NCBI RefSeq assembly: GCF_039523035.1
Contig: NZ_BAAAEN010000003.1
Coordinates: forward strand, 310,001-374,000
Length of the DNA: 64,000 bases
Source of the DNA: Pigmentiphaga daeguensis
GTDB taxonomy: Bacteria > Pseudomonadota > Gammaproteobacteria > Burkholderiales > Burkholderiaceae_B
Reading direction: 5' to 3'
The notes below the pieces were generated by a model that saw only the letters and a list, made by a program, of their open reading frames with translations, was not told the origin of the DNA and ran no database searches. Every line of letters begins with the position of its first letter. The stretch's first letter is position 1. A program made the translations under genes and the position numbers. Shown here piece after piece: positions 26,978-36,812 of this stretch.

Positions 26978-27721
26978 TCAGCCGGAAAAGCCCAGCGTCG
27001 CCGATATCGCCCGCGCGTGCTCCTGCAGCAACGCGATGATCCGCTTGGGCGGCGCCTTGGCCAACCGCACGGCCAGGCCCGTCACCCCTATCGCCGCCAC
27101 GCACTCGCCCCCGGCATCGCGAATCGGCACGGAAATACCCATCACCCCCTCGGCCCACTCTTCGTTGTTGACCGCGTAGCCGTCGCGCCGGACCTTCGCC
27201 ATGATCTTCTCCAGCTCGGCCCGCGTGGTCGGCGTGTTGGGACCGAAGCGGGGATACGGCTCGGCCAGCGAATCCAGCACGGATCCGGACGAAAACGCCA
27301 GCAACACCTTGCCCGAAGCCGTCGCATGCATGGGCGCCTGCCCACCCGTCTTCGCATTCACCCGGATGCGATGCGTACCCTCGACCACGTCCAGATACAC
27401 GATGCTGTCCCGGTCCAGGGCGGCCAGATACGAGGTCTCGCCCAACTCGTCGCGCAGGGCCACCAGGGCCGGCCGGGCCAGCGATGCCACGTTGTAACGT
27501 TCCCGCACGCTGTTACCCAGAGTCCAGGTCTTGAGCGTGGGCATGTAGCTCGCATCCGGTGCCTGGCAGACATAGCCCAGGTGCATCAGCGTGTTGAGCA
27601 GGCGGTGGACGTTGCTTTTCTGAAGCCCGGTCTCGCGGGTCAGCTCGGACAGGCTCACCGGCCCGTCGTGCTGGCACAGGCGCTCGAACACCTGGAAGGC
27701 TTTGATGACTGTCTTATCCAT
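26978..27721 (-). CDS. IclR-family regulator
   Basis: A 247-residue IclR regulator. The N-terminal helix-turn-helix is VIKAFQVFERLCQHDGPVSLSELTRETGLQKSNVHRLLNTLMHLGYV, followed by the effector domain (HATASGKVLLAFSSGSVLDSL, with GYAVNNEEWAEGVMGISVPIRDAGGECVAAIGV). It lies between the rhodanese/Bug cluster and the next LysR gene, so its target is uncertain; the convergent Bug gene cluster is a candidate. Confidence 0.88.
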   Translation of the reverse strand: MDKTVIKAFQVFERLCQHDGPVSLSELTRETGLQKSNVHRLLNTLMHLGYVCQAPDASYMPTLKTWTLGNSVRERYNVASLARPALVALRDELGETSYLAALDRDSIVYLDVVEGTHRIRVNAKTGGQAPMHATASGKVLLAFSSGSVLDSLAEPYPRFGPNTPTTRAELEKIMAKVRRDGYAVNNEEWAEGVMGISVPIRDAGGECVAAIGVTGLAVRLAKAPPKRIIALLQEHARAISATLGFSG

Positions 27722-27763
27722 TCGCGGTCTAGATTTTCGTGGGTACCGGCCTTGCGCGGCTGA

Positions 27764-28687
27764 TCATAGCAAAGACACTCCGCTCGACCGCCGGCAGTGC
27801 GACAGGAAGTTGGCCACGGCGGCCGATGCTCCGCTACGCGGATGGACGACGTCGATACGCGTTTCCAGCAGCCGGCTGTTCCCCGCGATCGGCACCCGGA
27901 CCACGCCGCGATGCCCGCTCGCCGCCGCCGACCCCGGAATCAGCGCGACGCCCAGGCGTCCGGCGACCAGCGCCATGATCGTGTAGATGTGCGCCGCCTC
28001 CTGGACGATGTTGGGCTGGAAGCCCGCTTCGATGCAGGCCCCGACGATCCGTTGATGGAAAGCGGGGACCCGGTCGGCGGAATAGGAGACGAACCGCTCG
28101 CGCGCCAGCGCCGATAACGGAATCGAACGCCGCGACGCGAGGGGATGGTCATCGGGCAGCACGGCGCACAGCCGGTCGACCAGGACGGTTTCGCCGTCCA
28201 CCCCCGCGGCCAGCTCCACCGGCGGACTCAGCAGGCCGACGTCGGCGCGGCCGCTCGATACCAGGCCGGCCACGTCCACCGACACCCCCTCGACCAGGCG
28301 CAACCGGACGTCCGGATACTCCTCGGAAAAGCGGCCCAGCACCTCGGGCAGGAAACTCACCATCGCCGAGGTGATGAAGGCGACCCGTACCTCGCCCAGT
28401 TCGCCGCGGGCCGTCGCCTGGGTCAACTCGACGGACCGCCGCGCCTGGGCCAGCAGCAACGTTGCCTCCTTGAGCAGGACCGCTCCCGCCTCCGTCAAGC
28501 TGATCCCGACGGGAGAACGCTCGAACAACCGCACGTCCAGCTGGGCCTCCAGCTTGTGCATCGCCACGCTCAGAGGCGGCTGCGACATGTGGAGCATGTC
28601 GGCGGCACGCCGGAAGCTTCCGGACTCCGCCACCGCCACGAACTGGCGTAGCACCCGCAGATCGGGCAAGGCCGAGGGTATATCCAT
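27764..28687 (-). CDS. LysR-type regulator of the SDR/RraA/enolase cluster
   Basis: A 307-residue LysR protein with the N-terminal helix-turn-helix (LRQFVAVAESGSFRRAADMLHMSQPPLSVAMHKLEAQLDVRLFERS) and effector domain (LGEVRVAFITSAMVSFLPEVLGRFSEEYPDVRLRLVEG). The PPLSV dimer-helix and the YPDVRLRLVEG block match the CatR/BenM-like group. It is divergent from the Bug/SDR/RraA/enolase-superfamily operon with 101 bases between the starts, and most likely controls that operon. Confidence 0.9.
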   Translation of the reverse strand: MDIPSALPDLRVLRQFVAVAESGSFRRAADMLHMSQPPLSVAMHKLEAQLDVRLFERSPVGISLTEAGAVLLKEATLLLAQARRSVELTQATARGELGEVRVAFITSAMVSFLPEVLGRFSEEYPDVRLRLVEGVSVDVAGLVSSGRADVGLLSPPVELAAGVDGETVLVDRLCAVLPDDHPLASRRSIPLSALARERFVSYSADRVPAFHQRIVGACIEAGFQPNIVQEAAHIYTIMALVAGRLGVALIPGSAAASGHRGVVRVPIAGNSRLLETRIDVVHPRSGASAAVANFLSHCRRSSGVSLL

Positions 28688-28788
28688 CGTGTATCACCAT
28701 GCAGCTCAAAGATATTGGACGCATTACCCCCGGCATCTTACAGTCAACCCCACGTCACCGCCGTGCAACGAACCCGCCTGGAGAATTC

Positions 28789-29769
28789 ATGGGCTCCCGA
28801 TCTCTGCCCCCGGCATGGGGCCTGCTCTTGCTGAGCGCCCTTCCCTGCGCCGCCTCCGCGCAGACCTATCCCGACCGGCCCATCCGCCTGGTCGTCGCCA
28901 CGCCTCCCGGCTCGACGCCGGACATCGGCGCGCGCCTGCTGGGACATTTCCTGGCGGAAGACCTCAAGCAGCCCGTGGTGGTCGAGAACAAACCCGGCGT
29001 GAACGGCATCCTGGCCGCGCGGGAAGTACTCAAGGCGCAGGCCGACGGCTACACCTTCCTGATCGCCCCGCAAAGCACCATGTCGGTCAGCCCGCACGTC
29101 TATCCCAGGCAGGCCGGCGCGTTTCCGACGTCGTTCGTCGCGGTGGGCCAGATCTATAGAACCGACTTCAGCCTGATCGTCAGCAACGCCTCGGGCCTGC
29201 GTTCGGTCAGCGACGTCATCGCCGCGGCCAGAAAGGCGCCCGGCAAGCTGACGGCGGCCTACGCCGCTCCCGGCAGCGCCTCCCATGTGTCGGCCGAACG
29301 CTTCAAGCAAGCCGCCGGCGTCGACATCTATACGGTCTCCTTCAACGGCAGCCCCGCCGCCGCACTGGCGGTAGCCTCCGGCGACGCGGACATGCTGTTC
29401 GAAACCATTCCATCCACCGAGTCGGTGGTTGCCACGGGCAGGGCGCGCCGAATCGCCATGACGGGACCCGCCAGGTTCGAACTCGCGCCGAACGTCCCCA
29501 CGGTGGCCGAGTCCGGCCTTCCTGGATTCGTGGTGACGACCTGGGCCGGCCTCTTCGCCGCCAGGGACCTGCCCGCGGACAGGCTGGACCGGATCGCCGC
29601 GGCGGTGGCCAAGGCGCTGAAGAACCCCGAACTGGTGCGGAAGATCGCCGCCGCCGGCTTTTTGCCCGGCGAGGCATCGCCCGTGGAGTTCCAGAAATTG
29701 TGGATGGCCGAATCGGCCATGTGGAAAAAGACGGTGGATCACGCACCGGCATTGCAATTGGAGCGTTGA
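28789..29769 (+). CDS. Bug-type periplasmic solute receptor (TctC family)
   Basis: A 326-residue exported receptor. The ATG at 28789 is preceded by CTGGAG and gives the signal peptide WGLLLLSALPCAASAQ. Hallmarks are RPIRLVVATPPGSTPDIGARLLGHFL and VVVENKPGVNGILAAREVLKAQADGYTFLIA. It is the first gene of a LysR-controlled catabolic operon and presumably binds the acid that the SDR, RraA and enolase-superfamily enzymes degrade. Confidence 0.92.
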   Translation: MGSRSLPPAWGLLLLSALPCAASAQTYPDRPIRLVVATPPGSTPDIGARLLGHFLAEDLKQPVVVENKPGVNGILAAREVLKAQADGYTFLIAPQSTMSVSPHVYPRQAGAFPTSFVAVGQIYRTDFSLIVSNASGLRSVSDVIAAARKAPGKLTAAYAAPGSASHVSAERFKQAAGVDIYTVSFNGSPAAALAVASGDADMLFETIPSTESVVATGRARRIAMTGPARFELAPNVPTVAESGLPGFVVTTWAGLFAARDLPADRLDRIAAAVAKALKNPELVRKIAAAGFLPGEASPVEFQKLWMAESAMWKKTVDHAPALQLER

Positions 29770-29771
29770 GC

Positions 29772-30557
29772 ATGGATCTTGGAATCGCGGACAAAGTCGC
29801 TTTGGTCCTGGGTGGCGGAGGCGGCCTGGGAGGCGCCATCGCGCAGGCCTTGAGCCGCGAAGGCTGCCGCGTGGCGGTGGCCGATCTCAATCTGGAGGCG
29901 GCGCAGGCGGTGGCATCCGGCATCGCCGAACGAGGTGGAGAAGCCGTCGCGCTGCAATGGGATCTCGGCCGGCTCGACCAGCACGACGAGAAGCTCGCGA
30001 GGCTGGAATCGGCCCTCGGTCCCGTCGACATCCTGGTCAACAACTCCGGAGGGCCGAAGCCCTCCTCGACCCTGGAGGTTCCCGACGACGACTGGCGCCG
30101 CCATTTCGACGCCATGGTGCTGGCGCTGATGTCGCTGTCCCGGCGCATCGTGCCGGGCATGCGCGAACGCGGATGGGGCCGGGTCATTACCTCCACGTCG
30201 TCGGGCGTGGTCGCTCCCATCGCCAATCTGGCCGTCTCGAACGCGCTGCGCCTGAGCCTGGTCGGCTGGTCCAAGTCGCTGGCCAACGAAGTCGCTCGCG
30301 ACGGCGTGACGGTCAACGTAACCGTCCCCGGACGCATCGCCACTTCTCGCGTGGCCGCCCTCGACCAGGCCCGGGCCGCCGCCTCGGGCCTCTCGACGGA
30401 CCAGGTGTCGGCGGCCAGCCTCGCCAGCATCCCCGCCGGCCGCTATGGCGACCCTGGCGAATACGCGGACGCGGTCGCCTTCCTGGCCAGCGCGCGGGCC
30501 AGCTACATCACCGGCAGCGTCCTGCGCGTGGACGGCGGCCTGATTCCCAGCATCTAG
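29772..30557 (+). CDS. short-chain dehydrogenase/reductase, atypical active site
   Basis: A 261-residue SDR. The NAD(P)-binding motif is unusually glycine-rich (VALVLGGGGGLGGAIAQALSREG), and NNSGG stands for NNAG. The expected YxxxK is replaced: after TSTSSGVV comes NLAVSNALRLSLVGWSKSL, so the catalytic Tyr is not at its usual place. This substitution occurs in a known SDR subgroup with NLALSNALR-type motifs, so it may still be active. C-terminal VTVNVTVPGRIATSR and GSVLRVDGGLIPSI are standard. It starts two bases after the Bug stop. Confidence 0.82.
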   Translation: MDLGIADKVALVLGGGGGLGGAIAQALSREGCRVAVADLNLEAAQAVASGIAERGGEAVALQWDLGRLDQHDEKLARLESALGPVDILVNNSGGPKPSSTLEVPDDDWRRHFDAMVLALMSLSRRIVPGMRERGWGRVITSTSSGVVAPIANLAVSNALRLSLVGWSKSLANEVARDGVTVNVTVPGRIATSRVAALDQARAAASGLSTDQVSAASLASIPAGRYGDPGEYADAVAFLASARASYITGSVLRVDGGLIPSI

Positions 30558-30573
30558 ACCAAGGAGCAGATTC

Positions 30574-31251
30574 ATGACCATGATGAAAGAGCAACGCCGC
30601 ACCCTGCGCGAGCGCTATGCCAAGGTCGACACGGCCAACGTGGCGGACGTGCTCGACGAACTGGGCCTGTTCGATCAGGGCCTGGCGCCGGAATTCCGCC
30701 AACTGAGCGGCACCGGCAAGCTGGCCGGCTGGGCCTTCACCATCCGCGGCCAGATGGTGCCCGGCCCCCAGGGGGGCGACGCGCAGAAAATGCGGGCGTG
30801 CCAGGAAATCTCGGACGACGAGGTCAGCGTCTGGAGCGGAGACGGCCGCGGCATCTGCTATTTCGGCGAACTCATCGCCATAGGCATGAAGGAACGCGGC
30901 TGCGTCGGCGCCCTGATCGACGGCGGCATCCGGGACCTGCACTGGCTCAACGCCATGCAATTCCCCATCTTCGCCACCTACCGCACGCCGGTCCAGTCCA
31001 TCGGCCGCTGGCGCGTCACAGGCTGGCAGGAGAAGGTCTACCTGGCCGGGGCCACGGGCAACCTGGTCGCCGTGTCCCCCGGCGACTTCATCCTGGCCGA
31101 TGCCGACGGCGCCATCGTCATCCCCGCGGCCCACGCCGAGAAGGTGCTGGTCGAGGCCGAGCGCCTGACCGAACAGGAGGCCCGCATCCGGCAGGAACTC
31201 GCCAACGGCCTGTCGCTGTCCGCCGCCCTGGAGAAGTATGGACACGTCTAG
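30574..31251 (+). CDS. RraA-family aldolase/demethylmenaquinone methyltransferase-like protein
   Basis: A 225-residue protein of the RraA/HMG-aldolase family. Conserved blocks are VDTANVADVLDELGLF, GTGKLAGWAFTIRGQ, ERGCVGALIDGGIRDLHWLNAMQFPIFATYRTP and GNLVAVSPGDFILADADGAIVIP. The GxxxxDG(G)IRD segment carries the pyruvate/metal-binding Arg-Asp. Catabolic members split 4-hydroxy-4-methyl-2-oxoglutarate or decarboxylate oxaloacetate. In this operon a retro-aldol step after SDR and dehydratase steps is plausible but unproven. It overlaps the next gene by 14 bases. Confidence 0.85.
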   Translation: MTMMKEQRRTLRERYAKVDTANVADVLDELGLFDQGLAPEFRQLSGTGKLAGWAFTIRGQMVPGPQGGDAQKMRACQEISDDEVSVWSGDGRGICYFGELIAIGMKERGCVGALIDGGIRDLHWLNAMQFPIFATYRTPVQSIGRWRVTGWQEKVYLAGATGNLVAVSPGDFILADADGAIVIPAAHAEKVLVEAERLTEQEARIRQELANGLSLSAALEKYGHV

Positions 31252-32440
31252 CGCGGACGAGGGCCGCATCCTGCCGGCGGACCGGCAAGCGCCCTTCGCG
31301 TTCCGGGTAAAGAAGATCTCCGCCTACGCCTGCCTCGCCCCCACGCCCGCCGTCGTCTCGTCTTTCGGCGCTCGCCGGGAGCGAGGCGCCCTGCTGGTCG
31401 CGCTCGAAGACGAGACCGGCCACGTCGGGTGGGGAGAAATCTGGTGCGGGATGCCGGCGGCCGGCGCCCTGCACCGCCTCGCGCTGCTGCGCGAATTCGT
31501 CGCCCCCTTTCTGGCGGGGCAGCTCGTGCGCGACATTCCGGCCTGCGTGCGGACACTGGCGACGCGGCTGGCACCCGTGGAAATCCTGGCGGGCGAACGC
31601 GGTCCCGTCTCGCAAGTCCTGGCCGGACTGGACAGCGCGCTCTGGGACTTGCGCGCAAGGGTGGCAGGCCTTCCGCTCCATGCGCTGCTGGGGACCGGCA
31701 GCCCCACCCTGCGCTGCTACGCCAGCGGCATCGCGCCCGACGCCTCCGAGGCGGTCCTGGACCGCCTGAGGTCCCAGGGGCACCGCGCCTTCAAGTTCAA
31801 GGCGGGTTTCGACGATGCCCGTACCCTGCCCCTGCTGGCGGACCAGCGTCGCCGGCTCATGCCGTCCGAGCGCATGATGATCGACGCGAACTGCGGCTGG
31901 ACCCCGCGGTCCGCCCTCGCCGCCGTGCGCGAACTCCGGGAGGTCGAACTGGAATGGATAGAAGAGCCGATCCGGCCAGACTGCGCCGACGACGACTGGA
32001 TGCGGCTGCGCGAGGTTGCCGCGACAGCGCTGGCGGGCGGCGAGAACCTGTTCAGCGCAGCGGAGTTCTCGCGCGCGTCCGCCTGGCTCGGCGTGGTCCA
32101 GCCCGACGTGGCGAAGTGGGGCGGCGTCTCGCAGGCATTACGCCTCGGGCGGGAGGTGGAACGCCGCGGCGGCCTGTTCTGCCCTCATTCGTTCGGGACC
32201 CACATCGCCGCGATGACATCCGCCCACGTATTGGCCGCCGTGGGCGGACGGGGCTACCTGGAACTCGATGTGAACGACAACCCCTTGCGAGCCAGCGCCA
32301 GCTACGCGGGCTGGATCGCCCGGGGATCGATCACGCTGCCGGACGCGCCCGGCATAGGCGTCGGCCTGGACGTCGCCGGCATTTCCGCCCATGTCCGGGA
32401 CAGCTTCAGCATCGCGGCGGCGGGTGTAGCGTTCACCTGA
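31238..32440 (+). CDS. enolase-superfamily enzyme (mandelate racemase/muconate lactonizing type)
   Basis: A 400-residue member of the enolase superfamily. The second-domain barrel shows KxK (HRAFKFKAGFDDA), the metal ligands in DANCGW, IEEPIRP and GGENL, and the late catalytic His region in CPHSFGTHIAAM. These enzymes abstract an alpha-proton from a carboxylate, giving dehydration, racemisation or cycloisomerisation. Its start overlaps the RraA gene. It is the last intact gene of the chromosome-like part; the gene beyond it is truncated. Confidence 0.85.
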   Translation: MDTSSADEGRILPADRQAPFAFRVKKISAYACLAPTPAVVSSFGARRERGALLVALEDETGHVGWGEIWCGMPAAGALHRLALLREFVAPFLAGQLVRDIPACVRTLATRLAPVEILAGERGPVSQVLAGLDSALWDLRARVAGLPLHALLGTGSPTLRCYASGIAPDASEAVLDRLRSQGHRAFKFKAGFDDARTLPLLADQRRRLMPSERMMIDANCGWTPRSALAAVRELREVELEWIEEPIRPDCADDDWMRLREVAATALAGGENLFSAAEFSRASAWLGVVQPDVAKWGGVSQALRLGREVERRGGLFCPHSFGTHIAAMTSAHVLAAVGGRGYLELDVNDNPLRASASYAGWIARGSITLPDAPGIGVGLDVAGISAHVRDSFSIAAAGVAFT

Positions 32441-32455
32441 AGCGGTATCGGCCGA

Positions 32456-32700
32456 TCAGGCCGCCTGCACCCGTTGCAGGAACCCCCGTATCAGCGCGAC
32501 CACTTCGTCCAGATGCGTTTCCAGCAACCAATGGCCGCCGTCCAGCAGGTGGAGTTCGGCATCCGGCAAGTCGCGCAGATAGGCACGGGCGGAGGCTTCA
32601 GGCATGTAGTGGTCCTGCGGCCCCCAGACAATCAATGTGGGCGGCTGGTGGTCCGCCAGGTATTGCCGGGCGCCGAACCGATCCCAAATTGGCTGCATTG
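32456..32700 (-). pseudogene. alpha/beta hydrolase, C-terminal remnant
   Basis: About 80 residues of an alpha/beta-hydrolase C-terminus remain (PPTLIVWGPQDHYMPEASARAYLRDLPDAELHLLDGGHWLLETHLDEVVALIRGFL), including the late acid in QDHYM and the catalytic His in GGHWLLETH. The nucleophile half is missing: at about 32700 the sequence switches to a hipA-like frame on the other strand. The cut marks the left edge of the foreign region. Confidence 0.75.
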
Positions 32701-33340
32701 ACGGAGTTGGACTATCTATTGGCGGTCGATGACTTCAGTCGCATCGGCGCGCTGCGCCTGCACGGCCCGGACGGGGCCTGGCATCGAACAGTGCCCGAAG
32801 GCCGACGCACTACCCCACCGTTGATCGAGCTCGAACACATCTATCAAGCCAGCCGCGCTGTCGAGCGCGGGCAGGAGACGGCCGAAGACTTGCGATCGTG
32901 ACGGCGCCGATGGCCGTATTCCATACCAGTCAGCCGCATCGTTGTTGCAGGCTTCGCGTGAGGAAGATCGCAGCTACACGGAAATCGCGGATGCCATCCG
33001 TTCCCACGGTCATGAACCTGCCCGGGATTTGCGCCAGCTATGGCGTCGCCTTGTATTCAACTTGTTGATTACGAACGTAGACGACCACTTGCAGAACCAT
33101 GGTTTCCTTCATGTAGCGCATGGACTGTGGCGTCTTGCGCCCGCCTTCGACGTCAACCCTTTTCCGGACAAGGAACGGGAATCCAAGACCTGGCTGTCTG
33201 AAACAGATGGATGCTACGGCTGCGCTGCTGGGGCATTGAAAAGGGAGATTCCTATGTCCTCGGTGCCGCATTGCAATTGCAGGACGATCCGATCCGCATC
33301 GACGTGCCCCGTGATCGGAAGGGCAGTGACGGCCTGAAAG
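32701..33340 (+). pseudogene. decayed hipA-family kinase gene
   Basis: Two in-order pieces of a HipA-type Ser/Thr kinase toxin remain. Piece 1 (32701-32901) reads LDYLLAVDDFSRIGALRLHGPDG to RAVERGQETAEDLRS and hits a stop. Piece 2 (about 32942-33200) reads EIADAIRSHGHEPARDLRQLWRRLVFNLLITNVDDHLQNHGF and LAPAFDVNPFPDKERESKTWL, the catalytic-loop and Mg-binding regions, then loses frame. The glycine-rich loop region between them is deleted. It aligns well with the intact HipA at 47741-48985, so this is a second, dead copy of the family. Confidence 0.75.
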
Positions 33341-33342
33341 AC

Positions 33343-33360
33343 TGGAGCGGGTGAAGGGAA
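33343..33360. repeat. attachment-like direct repeat, copy 1
   Basis: TGGAGCGGGTGAAGGGAA is identical to 63434-63451. Read on the other strand it ends ...CACCCGCTCCA, matching the 3' end of a bacterial tRNA-Gly, the usual target of P4-type integrases. The following 50 bases (33361-33410) resemble those after copy 2, with a shared core around TTGATT-ATAAC. No complete tRNA is present here. Confidence 0.65.
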
Positions 33361-33529
33361 CATCATCGCGTTCCCAACTCGTTGATTGATAACGAGTTTT
33401 CCGCACTCGGCGAACCGAGATGGACATAATTATGGACTGAAAAACCACGCTTGGTCAACGCGCGCTCCGAGCAAGTCCAGTGCGAGCCATGGACAGCCAG
33501 CAGTAGACAATGTACCCGAGCGCTCAACG

Positions 33530-34438
33530 TCACGAGGCCGGTTCATCTCCCTTTGGCAGGAACTCCTCGCGGGCGCGCTGCAGAAACCGCTTCATGGGCT
33601 CAGAGCGTTCGGCGCTGCGGCGCAGCAGGTAGGTGGACAGCATGGGCGGCGTGCCGGCCAAGGGGCGAACGGTTATGTCGGGGCGGTTCAGGGTCTGCAC
33701 CTGCGAGGCAATGGCGAAACCTAGGCCATAACCGGCACCGACCAGAGTCAGCATCACGCCTAGGCTCGTCACCTGATCTACCAGCTTGAGCGGCTTGGAC
33801 GCACCTTGAAGCACCGCCTGGATCTGGTGGTGGCAGCCCGATCCCGCGTCCGGATGGCACAGTACCAACGGAAACTTCAAGGCTTCATCCAATGGCACTT
33901 CCGCGTGCGCCAACAAGGGGTGGCGCACGGGCACGATCACCGACAGAGGATCGGTCCACACGGGCTCGGCGACAAGGCCTTCGCTCACCGCGTCCGACAG
34001 CGCAAAGCCGATGTCCAGCAGATCGTTGTGCGGGCCCTTGAGCTGCTGCGCGAAAGGCAGCTCGAAGACGCGAATCTCCAGTTCGGGCTCTTCCTCGCGG
34101 CTGCGCGCCAGCAAGGTGGCAATGTGGGGCTGCGCCAAGCTGTCGCAGATGGCGATGCGCAGATAACCCTGATAGCCCTGCGCCGCCGCCTTTGCGGCAC
34201 TCACCGCCTGCTCCACGGTGGCCAGCACACGCCGGCACTCACCGAGGAACACTTGACCGGCCCAGGTCAGTCGCGTCTGGTGCGCGCTGCGGTCGAACAA
34301 CTGCACGCCGAGCGTGGCTTCGAGATTGCGCATTGCGCGCGACACAGGCGATTGTTCTACGCCAAGGCGCTCGGCCGCTCGCGCGAAATGCAGTTCTTCC
34401 GCGACCGCAACGAAATAGCGCAGTAGTCTGAGTTCCAA
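33530..34438 (-). CDS. LysR-type regulator at the island edge
   Basis: A LysR regulator of about 302 residues. I prefer the TTG at 34438 because the helix-turn-helix begins at once (LELRLLRYFVAVAEELHFARAAERLGVEQSPVSRAMRNLEATLGVQLFDRS); a longer in-frame start at 34567 would add 43 non-homologous residues. The effector domain has YLRIAICDSLAQPHIATLLARSREEEPELEIRV. It lies just inside the left attachment-like repeat, reading toward it, and downstream of the stress operon on the same strand. Whether it controls the operon is unknown. Confidence 0.82.
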   Translation of the reverse strand: MELRLLRYFVAVAEELHFARAAERLGVEQSPVSRAMRNLEATLGVQLFDRSAHQTRLTWAGQVFLGECRRVLATVEQAVSAAKAAAQGYQGYLRIAICDSLAQPHIATLLARSREEEPELEIRVFELPFAQQLKGPHNDLLDIGFALSDAVSEGLVAEPVWTDPLSVIVPVRHPLLAHAEVPLDEALKFPLVLCHPDAGSGCHHQIQAVLQGASKPLKLVDQVTSLGVMLTLVGAGYGLGFAIASQVQTLNRPDITVRPLAGTPPMLSTYLLRRSAERSEPMKRFLQRAREEFLPKGDEPAS

Positions 34439-34541
34439 TGCGGCCTCCTGTTTGCCTCGTTCCTGGCCTGCGTCCACCTCATGCGGATTGCGCCTCGCTT
34501 TCTCCTTCGATGATTGGCAAGAGGTTCCGGCGTCGCATGCT

Positions 34542-34559
34542 TGCCTATTCGGATAGGCA
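34542..34559. terminator. palindrome between degP and the LysR gene
   Basis: A 7-bp stem TGCCTAT/ATAGGCA with a 4-base loop lies in the 232-base gap between the degP stop and the LysR gene. It could be the end of the stress-operon transcript or an operator of the LysR gene; no T run follows on the minus strand. Confidence 0.35.
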
Positions 34560-34670
34560 GATCGCATCCGAAAATTACGGAGGTTGAGGCGGAACGCTAC
34601 CTGGCCGAAGACCTGAGAACCTCAATCGCCGCGACGCTGCACTACCGCCTGATCCACAGGTTCAGTTCAA

Positions 34671-35822
<1,152 letters not shown>

Positions 35823-35846
35823 GAGAAGTCTCCTGTTGATAGGCAA

Positions 35847-36812
35847 TCAGCGCCATAGCCCGCTCGGGCGCCAGCGCGGCGGGCGCGGCGTCACAGCGGA
35901 TTCCGGCAAGAAATGGGGCGCGTGAAACGGCAAGGCTGTTGCTGGTCCAGGCGCCAACGTCAGCAGGCGTGAGATACGATCTTGCGTTGCCGGATGGGTG
36001 CGCAACCAGGAAGGCTCGGGATTGCCCCATCCCGGCCACAGCCAGGCACGCCAGGAGCGGCTGACCCGCTCGATCTTCGCCAGCGCGGACGCCAGCCCTT
36101 GCGGGTCGCCGGTCAGTTCCGCCGCGAGGCGGTCGGCGTCGAACTCACGCACGCGAGACAAACCGAGCTGTGCGAGCAGGGCCAGCTGGGGCGAGGCGGC
36201 CAGCAGAAGCAGTCCAGGCCAATTGACCGCCACCGCGCCGGCCAGCAGTGCGGGCAAGCTGAACACAATAGCGATCTGTCCGACCATCGCCAGCAGGCTC
36301 GTGAGGCGACTGACGGAATCCGCCAGCCCCATGACACGCAGATCCTCATTGGCGATGTGCGCGACCTCGTGCGCGAGCACGCCCGCCAGTTCGCGCGGAC
36401 TCAGGTTGCGCAGCAGGCCATCGGTGAGGGCGATCGATGCATGCTGCTTCGAGCCGATAGCGAAGGCGTTGACGACGGCACTGGGCACGTAGTGCGGCAC
36501 CGGCGTGGCGGACAAACCGGCACGGGCGGACAGTTCGCGCAACATGGCCCAAATCTCGGGGGCTTCGTGCGGGTGCAGTGCCCGCGCGCGATACAGGCGC
36601 AGGGTCAGCGCCGACGCGGCTGCCGGCTCCAGCAGCAGCGCGCCTGCAACTGCAGACAGCGCGAGCCAAGAGCCGCCTTCGCCGAACAGCAGGCTCCCCG
36701 TAGCGGACGCGATCCCGACCAGGGTCAGGGCCAGCAGCCCGGTCTGCAAGCGGTTGAGCCAGCGATGTTGCAACCACGCAGCGCGCAGGTCACTAGGATG
36801 ATGACGATTCAT
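35847..36812 (-). CDS. htpX: HtpX-like membrane zinc metalloprotease
   Basis: A 321-residue inner-membrane M48 peptidase. The ATG at 36812 (MNRHHPSDLRAAWLQHRWLNRL) overlaps the psiE stop, so translation is coupled. Two N-terminal hydrophobic helices precede the zinc motif VLAHEVAHIANEDLRV (HExxH), and the third ligand is in REFDADRLAAELTGD. Two more helices lie between. HtpX removes damaged membrane proteins and complements FtsH. It is part of the stress operon between psiE and degP. Confidence 0.88.
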   Translation of the reverse strand: MNRHHPSDLRAAWLQHRWLNRLQTGLLALTLVGIASATGSLLFGEGGSWLALSAVAGALLLEPAAASALTLRLYRARALHPHEAPEIWAMLRELSARAGLSATPVPHYVPSAVVNAFAIGSKQHASIALTDGLLRNLSPRELAGVLAHEVAHIANEDLRVMGLADSVSRLTSLLAMVGQIAIVFSLPALLAGAVAVNWPGLLLLAASPQLALLAQLGLSRVREFDADRLAAELTGDPQGLASALAKIERVSRSWRAWLWPGWGNPEPSWLRTHPATQDRISRLLTLAPGPATALPFHAPHFLPESAVTPRPPRWRPSGLWR

